Both the position numbers and the translations under genes were made by a program. Below, piece after piece: positions 8,035 through 15,486 of a stretch of DNA of 54,473 nt. The notes under the pieces are model-generated. The model ran no database searches and was not told the DNA's origin. It saw only the letters and a program-made list of their open reading frames with translations. Position 1 is the first letter of the stretch. Every line of letters begins with the position of its first letter. This stretch comes from Betaproteobacteria bacterium (GTDB lineage: Bacteria; Pseudomonadota; Gammaproteobacteria; Burkholderiales; SG8-41): contig JANXSE010000196.1 in the NCBI GenBank assembly GCA_025356695.1, positions 1 to 54,473 on the forward strand, given 5' to 3'.

Positions 8035-8181
8035 ATGGTTTTATGTCCCGGTGCAATGGCAATAGGCTGCAAGAAATGTCCGGTGGTCGGTTTTTGCCCG
8101 CTCAAAAGCGTGATCGGCGATTTCAAGAAAGAAGCGGCAGGCGAGGCCAGTGCGCAGGCTGCCAAACCGGATAAGCAATAG
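8035..8181 (+). CDS. small four-cysteine protein (48 aa)
   Basis: A 48-residue protein starting at ATG 8035, preceded by a strong GAGGAGG ribosome site at 8023-8029. An in-frame ATG at 7999 has none. Four cysteines lie in the first half (C4, C12, C15, C22: 'CPGAMAIGCKKCPVVGFCP'), followed by a charged, Ala/Lys-rich tail. The spacing suggests a small metal site, such as zinc or an iron-sulphur cluster, but no function is known to me. It is probably cotranscribed with the neighbours on either side. Confidence 0.65.
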   Translation: MVLCPGAMAIGCKKCPVVGFCPLKSVIGDFKKEAAGEASAQAAKPDKQ

Positions 8182-8301
8182 TTTGCCCGCCCCTGCGGCG
8201 TCGATCGTTCCGCCGGTGCAGTCATTCAGGTTAAAGTTGCAGCCCCTGCTGCCGTAATCGATTGATATACGTTTCGCGACGAGGCTGACCGGAGCCGTTC
8301 C

Positions 8302-8835
8302 ATGCGCAAGAACATGCGGCCGTACATCATCGATGTCGAGGCTTCGGGCTTCGGCCCGCACAGCTATCCGATCGAAGTCGGTGTCGTCATGGGGCCCGGC
8401 GCCAAGTTCTGCAGTCTGATTGCGCCCGAGCCGGGCTGGACGCATTGGGACGACGCGGCGGAAAAGGTGCACAAGCTGCCGCGCGATATTCTTTTAACTT
8501 ACGGCAAACCCGCGTTGCAGGTCGCACACAGTCTAAATGAATTGCTCGGCAATGGCACGGTTTACAGCGACTGCTGGGGTGTCGATCAGCCCTGGCTCAC
8601 GCAGTTGTTTAGCGACGCGCGTGTGTGCCAGACATTCTTCGTCAGTCCGCTGGAGTTGATCCTCTCGGAAGAACAGATGGCGGTCTGGCACGAGGTCAAG
8701 GCGCAGGTCATTAACGATCTGGCATTGACGCGGCACCGCGCCAGCTTTGATGCATTGATCATCCAGGAAACCTGGGTGCGCACGCGCGCGGCGACGGTGC
8801 ACGTGTGTGCACAGGCTAACGCTGCATCGTTTTGA
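8302..8835 (+). CDS. DEDD-type 3'-5' exonuclease-like protein
   Basis: A 177-residue protein with the layout of RNase H-fold exonucleases. The first acidic motif 'IIDVEASGFG' (Asp11, Glu13) is followed by 'SYPIEVGVV', a middle 'VYSDCWGVDQPWL' with the second aspartate, and 'RHRASFDALIIQ' with the late His/Asp pair. This resembles small single-domain exonucleases of the DnaQ/oligoribonuclease superfamily. The substrate (RNA ends or short oligonucleotides) cannot be told. An in-frame ATG at 8314 is an equally good start. Ends the plus-strand run; convergent with the response regulator. Confidence 0.75.
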   Translation: MRKNMRPYIIDVEASGFGPHSYPIEVGVVMGPGAKFCSLIAPEPGWTHWDDAAEKVHKLPRDILLTYGKPALQVAHSLNELLGNGTVYSDCWGVDQPWLTQLFSDARVCQTFFVSPLELILSEEQMAVWHEVKAQVINDLALTRHRASFDALIIQETWVRTRAATVHVCAQANAASF

Positions 8836-8887
8836 CCGGACCCCGGCGATTTAACGCGCTCGACGCGGCCAATCTGGAATTACGCGA

Positions 8888-9862
8888 TCACCGGTCGAGT
8901 ATCCGTACTGGCGCGGCTGCTGCGCCGGAGCGCGATTCAACGCCGATCTTGTTGTAAACGTGCTCAAGGTGTTTGTGTGCGGTGCGGTAGCTGATGCCGA
9001 GTATCTCGGCGATATCGCGGTTGGATTTCCCGCGCGAGAGCCAGTACAGCACTTCGGCCTCGCGGCTGGTGAGAGTAAAATATTTTTGCAGTTTTGCGAT
9101 GCCGCCGCGCTCCACTTCCGACTGTTCGGCCTGCTGGATGACGAGCAGGATTTCGTCTTCACTGACGCGGCTCAACAAACGGAAGCGTATTTTCAGATCG
9201 TGCGCGCTGGCCACTACGCTGTCGTTTGCCGGTGTCACCGCGCCCGTGCCGCTGCGCATGAGCCAGGCTTGCACCGGCGGCGGCAGTTCGTTGGCGTGGC
9301 CCGATGCGGCCTCGCTTTCGCTGCCGCTGCCGGTCATGGCCGAGATGTCGATGCCGCCCAGCTTCGCCAGTATCTGTTGCGCCTGCGGCGTCGCCCATTT
9401 GATGCGGCCCTGCGCATCGACCGCCAGCATGGTGCGGCCGCTGACGTCGAGCGCGGTTCTGACGCCGTGGGTTTCGCGCGCGCGCGCCAGATGGACGCGC
9501 ATGCGCGCGAGCAGCTCGTCGGGCACAATCGGTTTGGTCAGGTAGTCGATGCCGCCGGCTTCGAGGCCGCGTACGACGTGTTCGGTGTCTTCCAGTCCGG
9601 TCATGAATATCACCGGCACATCAGCGGCGACACCGGCTTTCAGCATGCGGCAGGTTTCAAAGCCGTCCATGCCAGGCATTACCGCGTCGAGCAGGATCAG
9701 ATCAGGCAGCAGATGCACGACCTGATCGAGCGCCTGCCTGCCGCTGGTGGCAACCAGCACGGTGACGCCGGCGTTGTCGAGTGCGTCGATCAGCAGTTGC
9801 AGCGTGTCGGGGTGATCGTCCACCACCAGCACGATCGAACGCCTGAGTATGCTAATGCTCAC
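8888..9862 (-). CDS. LuxR-type response regulator with REC and PAS-like region
   Basis: A 324-residue regulator. A receiver domain fills residues 10-125, with acidic pair D15/D16, phosphoacceptor D59 ('LILLDAVMPGMDGFE'), T88 and K110 ('YLTKP'). The middle (about 130-240) has PAS-like text ('TMLAVDAQGRIKWATPQAQQIL'). The C-terminus (about 250-320) is a LuxR/FixJ helix-turn-helix ('LTSREAEVLYWLSRGKSNRDIAEILGIS'). It starts at GTG 9862, overlapping the end of the hybrid kinase remnant by 11 bases, so the two were an operon pair. DNA-binding, cytosolic; the stimulus is unknown. With its kinase cut, it may no longer receive its normal signal. Confidence 0.93.
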   Translation of the reverse strand: MSISILRRSIVLVVDDHPDTLQLLIDALDNAGVTVLVATSGRQALDQVVHLLPDLILLDAVMPGMDGFETCRMLKAGVAADVPVIFMTGLEDTEHVVRGLEAGGIDYLTKPIVPDELLARMRVHLARARETHGVRTALDVSGRTMLAVDAQGRIKWATPQAQQILAKLGGIDISAMTGSGSESEAASGHANELPPPVQAWLMRSGTGAVTPANDSVVASAHDLKIRFRLLSRVSEDEILLVIQQAEQSEVERGGIAKLQKYFTLTSREAEVLYWLSRGKSNRDIAEILGISYRTAHKHLEHVYNKIGVESRSGAAAAPVRILDR

Positions 9863-10275
9863 GTTCGCGCAATCCTTCGAGTGTGTCGAGATAACGTTTG
9901 AACTGGAATGTTTTGATGTAACCGCCTAGTTCATGCAACAGAGCGCCGGAATCCGGCGTCAGGCGCTGCAGCGAGGCGAGCTTGGACTCGATGCCGCGCA
10001 CGTAGCCGATGCTGCCCAGCGCAATGAGTTCTTCGATATGATTCCTGTCGATGCGCATCACCGGAATGTCGCTGTTAAGGTTGCCGCGGCGCAGCGATTG
10101 CTCGGCCGGCGCGACTGTCCATTCGAGCGCGAGCAGTTTGCGAATCAGTTCGAGCAGGCGCGGAATCACGATCGGCTTGACGAGGAATTCGCAATTGCGC
10201 GAAGACTCGTCGCGCGGATGCTGGCTTTCAAAGGCATTTGCCGAGACCATGATGATCGGTAGCTCGGCATATCGG
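9852..10275 (-). pseudogene. C-terminal remnant of a hybrid sensor kinase/receiver protein
   Basis: About 140 codons remain. The visible part starts inside a receiver domain at 'YAELPIIMVSANAFES' (strand 4 of the fold), continues through 'CEFLVKPIVIPRLLELIRKLL' with the conserved Lys-Pro, and ends with a helical tail before the TAG at 9852-9854. Phosphoacceptor and kinase domains are missing: upstream of about 10275 the frame runs into nonsense text antisense to the NorD-like gene. The kinase is therefore broken at about 10262-10275, exactly where the opposite-strand gene also begins incompletely. Partner of the response regulator at 8888-9862. Confidence 0.8.
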
Positions 10276-11620
10276 TGCGATCGTGCGCACACTGATGGCG
10301 CTGTTCGAAGATGCGCGCGTCGAGGCGCTGGCGGTCGCCGAACTGCCGGGCCTCGCCCGCTTGTGGAAGACGCAGCACACCGCAACGCCGGAAAGCGGTG
10401 CCGATTTTGAAACGCTGCTGCAGCGGCTTGCGCGCGCGCTTGCCGATCCCGCGTACGATGATCCGCATCCGTGGGTGCGCAAGGGCTGTGTCCTGTGCTA
10501 CGGCGAGAGGCGGCAGGGCTTGCCGCTGTTGCAGACGGCTACGGACATACGCAGCGCGGCGATGCGGCTGGGCCACGACATCGGCCAGATGCGCATGCAG
10601 TTCAATGCGAAAACCTACCGTTCGGCGCCGGCTTATCGCGACGACCATCGCTGGATGTGGACGGCCGAGATGTTGAGTGCGCCGCCGCCGGCGAAGGTTG
10701 CCGTTGCTACGCAGAACGACGATCCCGCCGTCACGCCGCCGGAGACGCTAACGCGTTATGCGGAATGGGATCGCTTGATAACACGTCTGCGGCCGGGCTG
10801 GTGCAGTGTTTTCGAACAGACCGCTCATGCGGCCGCGAACGTCGATATCGATTCCGCAGAGCTGATGCGGCACATCACCGCGCATCTGCGCCGACCGTTG
10901 CGTGCGCTCGCGCAGCGTGTGAACTCGCCGCTGCGCCGCGACGACGGCGAGTGGTTTGACCTCGGCGCACTGGTCGACTGGCAGGTGGCACGGCGCCGGC
11001 GCAATGCGGATGAGCCGCGCGTTTATCGCGCGATGGAAGACCACAGCGCGCGCGCCGCGGTGTGGCTCTTGATCGACCAGTCCGCATCCACTGCGGACGT
11101 GCACGTTGCCGGCGCACAGAGCGTGTTGCAAACCGCGACGGTTGCGGTGGCCGCGTTGGCGAACGCGCTGGAGCAGGCCGGTGTGGATTGCACGGTTGCC
11201 GGCTTCAATTCGAGCGGGCGTCATGCAGTGCGTGTAAACATGGTGAAGCAGGTGCACGAAGCGGCAGGTAACGGGATGCAAATACGCCTGCAGGCGCTGC
11301 GCGCGGGCGGCTCGACGCGGCTTGGCGCGGTGCTGCGGCACGCCAGCGCTCGGTTGGCACAACAAGGTGGCGGTCCGCGCTGGGTGATTTTGTTTTCCGA
11401 CGGCGAGCCGTATGACATTGACGTGCATGATCCGCGCTACCTCGTTGAGGATGCGCGGCATGCGGTGCGCGCGGCAGCGCGGCGGGATGTGCGTGTAGTT
11501 TGTCTTGCAGTAGCGGCGAATCAGGACAGCGACGCGCGGCGGATTTTCGGCCGGCCCGGCGTGCAGGCCTTGCGTGATGCGGGCGATTTGCCGCGGGCGC
11601 TGAGCCGCCTGCTGACCTGA
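10256..11620 (+). CDS. norD: NorD-like von Willebrand factor A protein, 5' truncated
   Basis: About 450 residues are visible. 'LFEDARVEALAV' near the start and 'PGLARLWK' fit the middle of NorD proteins, and the C-terminal third is a VWA domain with an intact metal site: 'LLIDQSASTAD' (DxSxS), 'GGSTRLGAV' (Thr) and 'LFSDGEPYDIDVHDP' (Asp). NorD assists assembly or activation of cytochrome c-dependent nitric oxide reductase, so this hints at denitrification capacity. Known NorD proteins are longer at the N-terminus. The frame is open from 10256, the first possible GTG start is 10283, and no clear ribosome site precedes it. It abuts the cut kinase, so the gene is probably a fragment. The norCBQ genes are not in the window. 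Confidence 0.75.
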   Translation, partial: SVARHIGAIVRTLMALFEDARVEALAVAELPGLARLWKTQHTATPESGADFETLLQRLARALADPAYDDPHPWVRKGCVLCYGERRQGLPLLQTATDIRSAAMRLGHDIGQMRMQFNAKTYRSAPAYRDDHRWMWTAEMLSAPPPAKVAVATQNDDPAVTPPETLTRYAEWDRLITRLRPGWCSVFEQTAHAAANVDIDSAELMRHITAHLRRPLRALAQRVNSPLRRDDGEWFDLGALVDWQVARRRRNADEPRVYRAMEDHSARAAVWLLIDQSASTADVHVAGAQSVLQTATVAVAALANALEQAGVDCTVAGFNSSGRHAVRVNMVKQVHEAAGNGMQIRLQALRAGGSTRLGAVLRHASARLAQQGGGPRWVILFSDGEPYDIDVHDPRYLVEDARHAVRAAARRDVRVVCLAVAANQDSDARRIFGRPGVQALRDAGDLPRALSRLLT

Positions 11621-11638
11621 GTCGGCGTTAAACCGGTG

Positions 11639-12337
11639 TCAAAGCGGATCGAAGCCCGCTGCCTTGAATGAACGCGACGCCTGCGGTGTTGCAAGAAAAT
11701 CAATGAAGCTGCGTCCTGCAGCCGCCTGTGTTGATGAAGTGAACACGCCGGCCGACAACACGCTCATCTTCTGCAATTCGGCCGGCAGCAGGGCGGCGAG
11801 TTCGATGCCGGGGCCGGCAGCGAGCAGTTCCGGCACCTGCTGAATCGCAATATCGGCGCGGCCGTCGATCAACTGTTCGGCACAAAGTCCGCCGGGCTGG
11901 CGGCTGGCTTTGGCGTTGACCATGTCCTCAATGCCGAGACGTTTGATCAATTCCGAAAAATAAATGCCGCTGGCGCCGTCTACGGTGCAGGCGATTGATT
12001 TTGCCGATTGCAGCGCGCGTTTGAATAGCTCAACCGTGCTGATGTCGGGTTTCGGCGCGCCGGTTTTGACCGCGATGCCGATGCCGTAATGCGCGAACTG
12101 GCGGCGCGTTGCGGTGTCGAGCAGGCCTTCGCCGATCATGCGATCGATCGCTGGCGCATTGCTGACCGCAACATCGGCGCGTTCGCCGGCGGCAAGGCGC
12201 ATCTGCACGCGTTTGGCCGGATCGTAACTGGCGTCGATTTTGATGTTGTGTGCGCGTTCAAAGGCGGGCACGAGTTCGCGGAATACGCTGCGCAGCGCGT
12301 TTGAGGTCATTACCTTGAGGGTGATATTGCCGGCCAT
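11639..12337 (-). CDS. ModA-like substrate-binding protein without signal peptide
   Basis: A 232-residue member of the molybdate-type periplasmic binding fold: 'LKVMTSNALRSVFRELVPAFERAHN', 'ADVAVSNAPAIDRMI', 'GAPKPDISTVELFKRAL' and 'FIDFLATPQASRSFKAAGFDPL'. It is a paralogue of the proteins at 19656 and 32594, but begins MAGNITLKV, directly at the first strand. No signal peptide is present, and an AGGGGAA ribosome site supports this start. It should therefore stay in the cytosol, unlike its paralogues. It follows the amidohydrolase gene by 12 bases in the same direction, implying joint function. The substrate is probably an organic ligand rather than molybdate; no ABC partner genes are nearby. 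Confidence 0.85.
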   Translation of the reverse strand: MAGNITLKVMTSNALRSVFRELVPAFERAHNIKIDASYDPAKRVQMRLAAGERADVAVSNAPAIDRMIGEGLLDTATRRQFAHYGIGIAVKTGAPKPDISTVELFKRALQSAKSIACTVDGASGIYFSELIKRLGIEDMVNAKASRQPGGLCAEQLIDGRADIAIQQVPELLAAGPGIELAALLPAELQKMSVLSAGVFTSSTQAAAGRSFIDFLATPQASRSFKAAGFDPL

Positions 12338-12349
12338 GATTGTTTCCCC

Positions 12350-13213
12350 TCAGCGCAGATGCGGAAACACGGATAGCGCCGTTTCACCGAAAATCCAGCG
12401 ACGGTCTTCTTCCGATAAAAACGCCAGCACTTTTTTTGCTTCATCGAGGCGGCTTTTGATGCTGTTGAATTTCGGATGTGCCGGATAATTCGAACTCCAC
12501 ATGATGCGTTTGGCGCCGAACACCTGGACGAGTTTTTCGTAGAGCGCTTCGGCGGTGCCGCCGGCGTCGCGCGCGGCGGCGATGTTGTTGATCGCGGTCT
12601 TGATATAGACGTTCGGATTGCCGGCGAAGGCGAACAGCGGTGCGAGATCGGGATAGGGCGGCGTGCCGACCTTGTGGCCCCAGGCGTGTTCGAAGCAGAC
12701 CTTGACGTCCGGGTAGCGTTCCAGTGCGCGCGTGATTTTCGGCAGTTCGTGGATACGGTCGTTGACGGCGAGCGGGATTTTCAGTTTCTGCATGCGCTCC
12801 CACAGCGGAAAGGTCACCGGTTCGCCGAGCGAGGTTTGCGGCAGGCGGCCGCGCATGAAGCGCAGGCCGGTGACGCCGTCTTGTTCGACCAGACGCGAAA
12901 GCTCGTCGGGCGACTTCGGATCCATCGGATCGAGCACCACCACGCTGGCAAAACGTTTCGGATTGACGCGCGCGGCATCCACCGTGTAGCTGTTGTCGTA
13001 TTCGTAAACAAAATAGGCTTGCACCAGTGTTGCCTTGTCGACGCCGGCTTCATCCATCAGCCGGGCCAGTATTTCCACCGTCGTCACCGGCCATTCGGTC
13101 TGGCCGATTTCACTGATGGTCGGGATCGAGCCGGCGCGCGCGGTGTCGCGGATCTGCGGATATTTTTTACGGTCGTCCGTGAAGACGTGGACGTGGGTAT
13201 CTACGATGACCAT
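12350..13213 (-). CDS. amidohydrolase family 2 (TIM-barrel hydrolase)
   Basis: A 287-residue metal-dependent hydrolase or decarboxylase. The N-terminal metal motif is 'VDTHVHVF' (His7, His9), a later 'CFEHAWGHK' gives another ligand, and the family's final strand reads 'IMWSSNYPAHP'. The last motif has Asn where many members have the catalytic Asp (SDxP), which occurs in some subgroups but leaves activity uncertain. Start chosen at ATG 13213 after AAAGGAAA; the frame stays open far upstream but that text is antisense to a cupin gene. Relatives act on lactones, 2-pyrone-4,6-dicarboxylate or aromatic acids. It is divergent from the cupin at 13343 and forms an operon with the ModA-like gene. Confidence 0.9.
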   Translation of the reverse strand: MVIVDTHVHVFTDDRKKYPQIRDTARAGSIPTISEIGQTEWPVTTVEILARLMDEAGVDKATLVQAYFVYEYDNSYTVDAARVNPKRFASVVVLDPMDPKSPDELSRLVEQDGVTGLRFMRGRLPQTSLGEPVTFPLWERMQKLKIPLAVNDRIHELPKITRALERYPDVKVCFEHAWGHKVGTPPYPDLAPLFAFAGNPNVYIKTAINNIAAARDAGGTAEALYEKLVQVFGAKRIMWSSNYPAHPKFNSIKSRLDEAKKVLAFLSEEDRRWIFGETALSVFPHLR

Positions 13214-13342
13214 GATTTCCTTTCGAAGCCTGTTTTTTATTTTGTCGCGGGCAGGGCAATGTGCAAGCGGGCCGCGCACGCTATTATAGCGGCGCATTGC
13301 ACAGGCATCGATTCGACATTCACGCAGGGGGCAGAGGACAGC

Positions 13343-13813
13343 ATGAAAAAAATCAAATCCGAATTGCAGGTATTCAATCAAGCCGACGAACCCGATTTTC
13401 CCGGCGTGATTCCCGGTCTTACCATCAAGAAGCTTGCCGGCTGCAAGGAACATCCGGCCGAGCGCATCAGCGTCGGTCTTGCCACCTTCGGCCCGGGCAC
13501 GCACGAGCATCTGCACTGGCACATGATCGAGACCTTTCATTACATCGTCGCCGGCTCGGGCATCGTGCGCGACATCGAAGGCAACAGCCGCGAAGTCGGT
13601 CCCGGTGACGTCGTCTTCGGTCCCGCCGGCCTGCGCGGCGCGCACGAATGGGAGATCAAGGAATCGCTCTCGCTCCTGACGATCAAGGGCACGACTTCGG
13701 CAGAACGCGCGATCCAGTTCAATATCGACCGCAAAACCATGGAGTCTTCGGCCGATATGCAGTATCTGGTCGATCGCGGCATCGCCGATATGAAGGGCTC
13801 GTTTTACGAGTAA
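13343..13813 (+). CDS. single-domain cupin protein
   Basis: A 156-residue cupin. Motif 1 is rich in histidine: 'GPGTHEHLHWHMIETFHYIVAGSG' supplies His54, 56, 58 and 60 and a glutamate. Motif 2 is 'GPGDVVFGPAGLRGAHEW'. A divalent metal centre is therefore likely. It is a close paralogue of the cupin at 14980, with the same HEHLHWH block and the same opening 'LQVFNQAD/LQVFDQAN'. Family members include dioxygenases, isomerases and sugar or acid binding proteins; the reaction is not known. No signal peptide. Followed by a Bug gene in the same direction after 133 bases containing a hairpin and a triple repeat. Confidence 0.88.
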   Translation: MKKIKSELQVFNQADEPDFPGVIPGLTIKKLAGCKEHPAERISVGLATFGPGTHEHLHWHMIETFHYIVAGSGIVRDIEGNSREVGPGDVVFGPAGLRGAHEWEIKESLSLLTIKGTTSAERAIQFNIDRKTMESSADMQYLVDRGIADMKGSFYE

Positions 13814-13864
13814 AGCCGGGCACCGCTTGACGGGCAGATTCAAATGCCCGACGATCAGAAAAAA

Positions 13865-13880
13865 AGCCGCTTCAGCGGCT
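13865..13880. terminator. short hairpin beside an A tract, possible terminator
   Basis: AGCCGC and GCGGCT pair around TTCA, flanked on the left by a run of A. It would act as a U-tailed terminator only on the minus strand; on the plus strand no T run follows. Its role between two plus-strand genes is uncertain. Confidence 0.35.
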
Positions 13881-13894
13881 GACGATTGCGTATA

Positions 13895-13930
13895 GGCAGT
13901 TCAATCGGCAGTTCAATCGGCAGTTCAATC
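13895..13930. repeat. three tandem copies of a 12-bp unit
   Basis: GGCAGTTCAATC is repeated exactly three times with no spacer, ending immediately before the CGGAGGAG ribosome site of the Bug gene at 13947. The copy number may vary by slippage and could tune the distance between promoter and start. Confidence 0.9.
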
Positions 13931-13946
13931 CGGAGGAGTCGCCGCA

Positions 13947-14909
13947 ATGAAACCGTTTCGCATGCTGTTGCTGCTGGCGCTTGCTGTTGCGCCGGCATTG
14001 GTGCAGGCGCAAGCCGCGTTGTGGCCGAACAAGCCGGTGCGCGTGGTGGTGCCGTTTGCCGCCGGCGGCAGCACCGATATCGTCGCGCGTATTCTGTGCG
14101 CGAAACTGACCGAAACTTTCGGCCAGCAGTTCATTGTCGATAATCGCGCCGGCGCCGGCGGCTCGGTGGGTGCCGACATCACGCAGCGCGCCAATCCCGA
14201 TGGTTATACGGTGATCATCGTCGCCACCAGTTACGCCACCAACGCGGCACTTTACTCAATGCCCTTTGATCCGGTGAAGGGCATTACGCCGATTGCGCTG
14301 CTGCACAGCGGGCCGTGGGTACTGGCGGTCAACATGACGGTCAAGGCCAATAACCTGAAGGAACTCATCGAACTCGCGCGCGCGCAACCCGGCACGCTCA
14401 ACTTCGGCTCGTCGGGCATCGGTGGCGGCACGCATCTGGCGACCGAACTGCTGATGCAATTGACCAAAACAAAAATGGTGCACGTGCCGTACAAGGGCGA
14501 TGCGCCGGCGGTCGCTGATTTATTGGGCGGCCAGATCCAGTTGATTGTTTCATCCGCGCCGGCACTGCTGCCGCACATCAAAGCCGGCAAGCTGCGCGCC
14601 TTCGGTGTTACCACCGAAAAGCGTTCGCCCGAATTTCCGGACATCCCGGCGATTGGCGAAACCGTGCCCGGTTATGAAACCAGCCCGTGGAACGGCATGT
14701 GGGGCCCGCCCGGCATTCCGAAAGACGTGGTGGCGCGAATGAATCAGGCGCTGAAAAAAATTCTGACGCTGCCCGAAATGCAGGAACGTCTGCGCGCCGA
14801 GGGCCGCGAAGCCACCCACACCTCGCCCGAAGAGTTCGCGCGCATCATCGAGCGCGACGTTGCGAAGTGGAAAAAGGTCGTCAAGGAAGGCAATATCGTC
14901 GTTCAGTAA
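13947..14909 (+). CDS. Bug/TctC-family solute receptor
   Basis: A 320-residue receptor with a classic signal peptide (residues 1-22, ending VQAQ). It has the full family signature: 'VVVPFAAGGSTDIVAR', 'GQQFIVDNRAGAGGSVGA', 'ANPDGYTV', 'FGSSGIGGGTHLATEL' and 'HVPYKGDAPAVADLLGG'. A strong GGAGGAG site lies at 13932-13938. It sits between two paralogous histidine-rich cupins, so its ligand is a candidate substrate for them. Periplasmic; no TctAB nearby. Confidence 0.95.
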   Translation: MKPFRMLLLLALAVAPALVQAQAALWPNKPVRVVVPFAAGGSTDIVARILCAKLTETFGQQFIVDNRAGAGGSVGADITQRANPDGYTVIIVATSYATNAALYSMPFDPVKGITPIALLHSGPWVLAVNMTVKANNLKELIELARAQPGTLNFGSSGIGGGTHLATELLMQLTKTKMVHVPYKGDAPAVADLLGGQIQLIVSSAPALLPHIKAGKLRAFGVTTEKRSPEFPDIPAIGETVPGYETSPWNGMWGPPGIPKDVVARMNQALKKILTLPEMQERLRAEGREATHTSPEEFARIIERDVAKWKKVVKEGNIVVQ

Positions 14910-14979
14910 TTCAGGTTCGCCGCACGCACGCGCCCTGCGCGGCCGTCAATTCAATATCCGAAAGGCAAGGAGAAGCAAT

Positions 14980-15447
14980 ATGGTGGAATTCGCATCGACG
15001 CTGCAGGTATTCGATCAGGCCAATGTAAAAGAAACGCGCGGCGTAGTCGACGGGCAGACGCTGCGTCCCTTGATCGGTTGTCCCGACCGGCCGAGCGAAC
15101 GCGTGCGCGTGGCGGTGGCCAATTTTAATGCCGGCGTGCACGAGCATCTGCACTGGCACGCCATCGAGGTGTTTTATTACGTAATGGCCGGTAGCGCCAT
15201 CGTGCGCGATTATCACGGCAAGGAATTTCCGGTGCACGCAGGCTCGGCGATTTACGCGCCGGCCGGCATTGCCGGTTCGCACGAATGGCAGGTCGGCAAG
15301 GATGGCCTGCAACTGCTGTCGATACGCGCTACCACCGACGGACATCGCCGCATGCAGTACACGGTGGACCGCGAAACCAAACGTTCGTTTATCGAACTCG
15401 ATGAGCTCGCGGTAATGGACGGCATCAGTTACAAATCGCATTATTGA
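14980..15447 (+). CDS. single-domain cupin protein
   Basis: A 155-residue paralogue of the cupin at 13343. Motif 1 'AGVHEHLHWHAIEVFYYVMAGSA' keeps all the histidines, and motif 2 is 'HAGSAIYAPAGIAGSHEW'. The ATG at 14980 follows an AAGGAGAAG ribosome site. Cytosolic and likely metal-dependent. It lies between the Bug gene (70 bases upstream) and the two-domain cupin (39 bases downstream), so the three probably form one transcript for handling the same imported compound. The precise reaction is unknown. Confidence 0.88.
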   Translation: MVEFASTLQVFDQANVKETRGVVDGQTLRPLIGCPDRPSERVRVAVANFNAGVHEHLHWHAIEVFYYVMAGSAIVRDYHGKEFPVHAGSAIYAPAGIAGSHEWQVGKDGLQLLSIRATTDGHRRMQYTVDRETKRSFIELDELAVMDGISYKSHY

Positions 15448-15486
15448 AACGCGATAGCGCAGACAATCAGGTTAAAAGGAATTGAA

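Noticed and set aside
10276..10385. N-terminal extension of the kinase remnant
   Set aside because: This part is antisense to the NorD-like gene and has no receiver-domain pattern, so the kinase similarity ends near 10275.
13214..13843. Long upstream extension of the amidohydrolase frame
   Set aside because: The extra codons are antisense to a well-supported cupin; the metal motif VDTHVH starts at the ATG 13213 with its own ribosome site.
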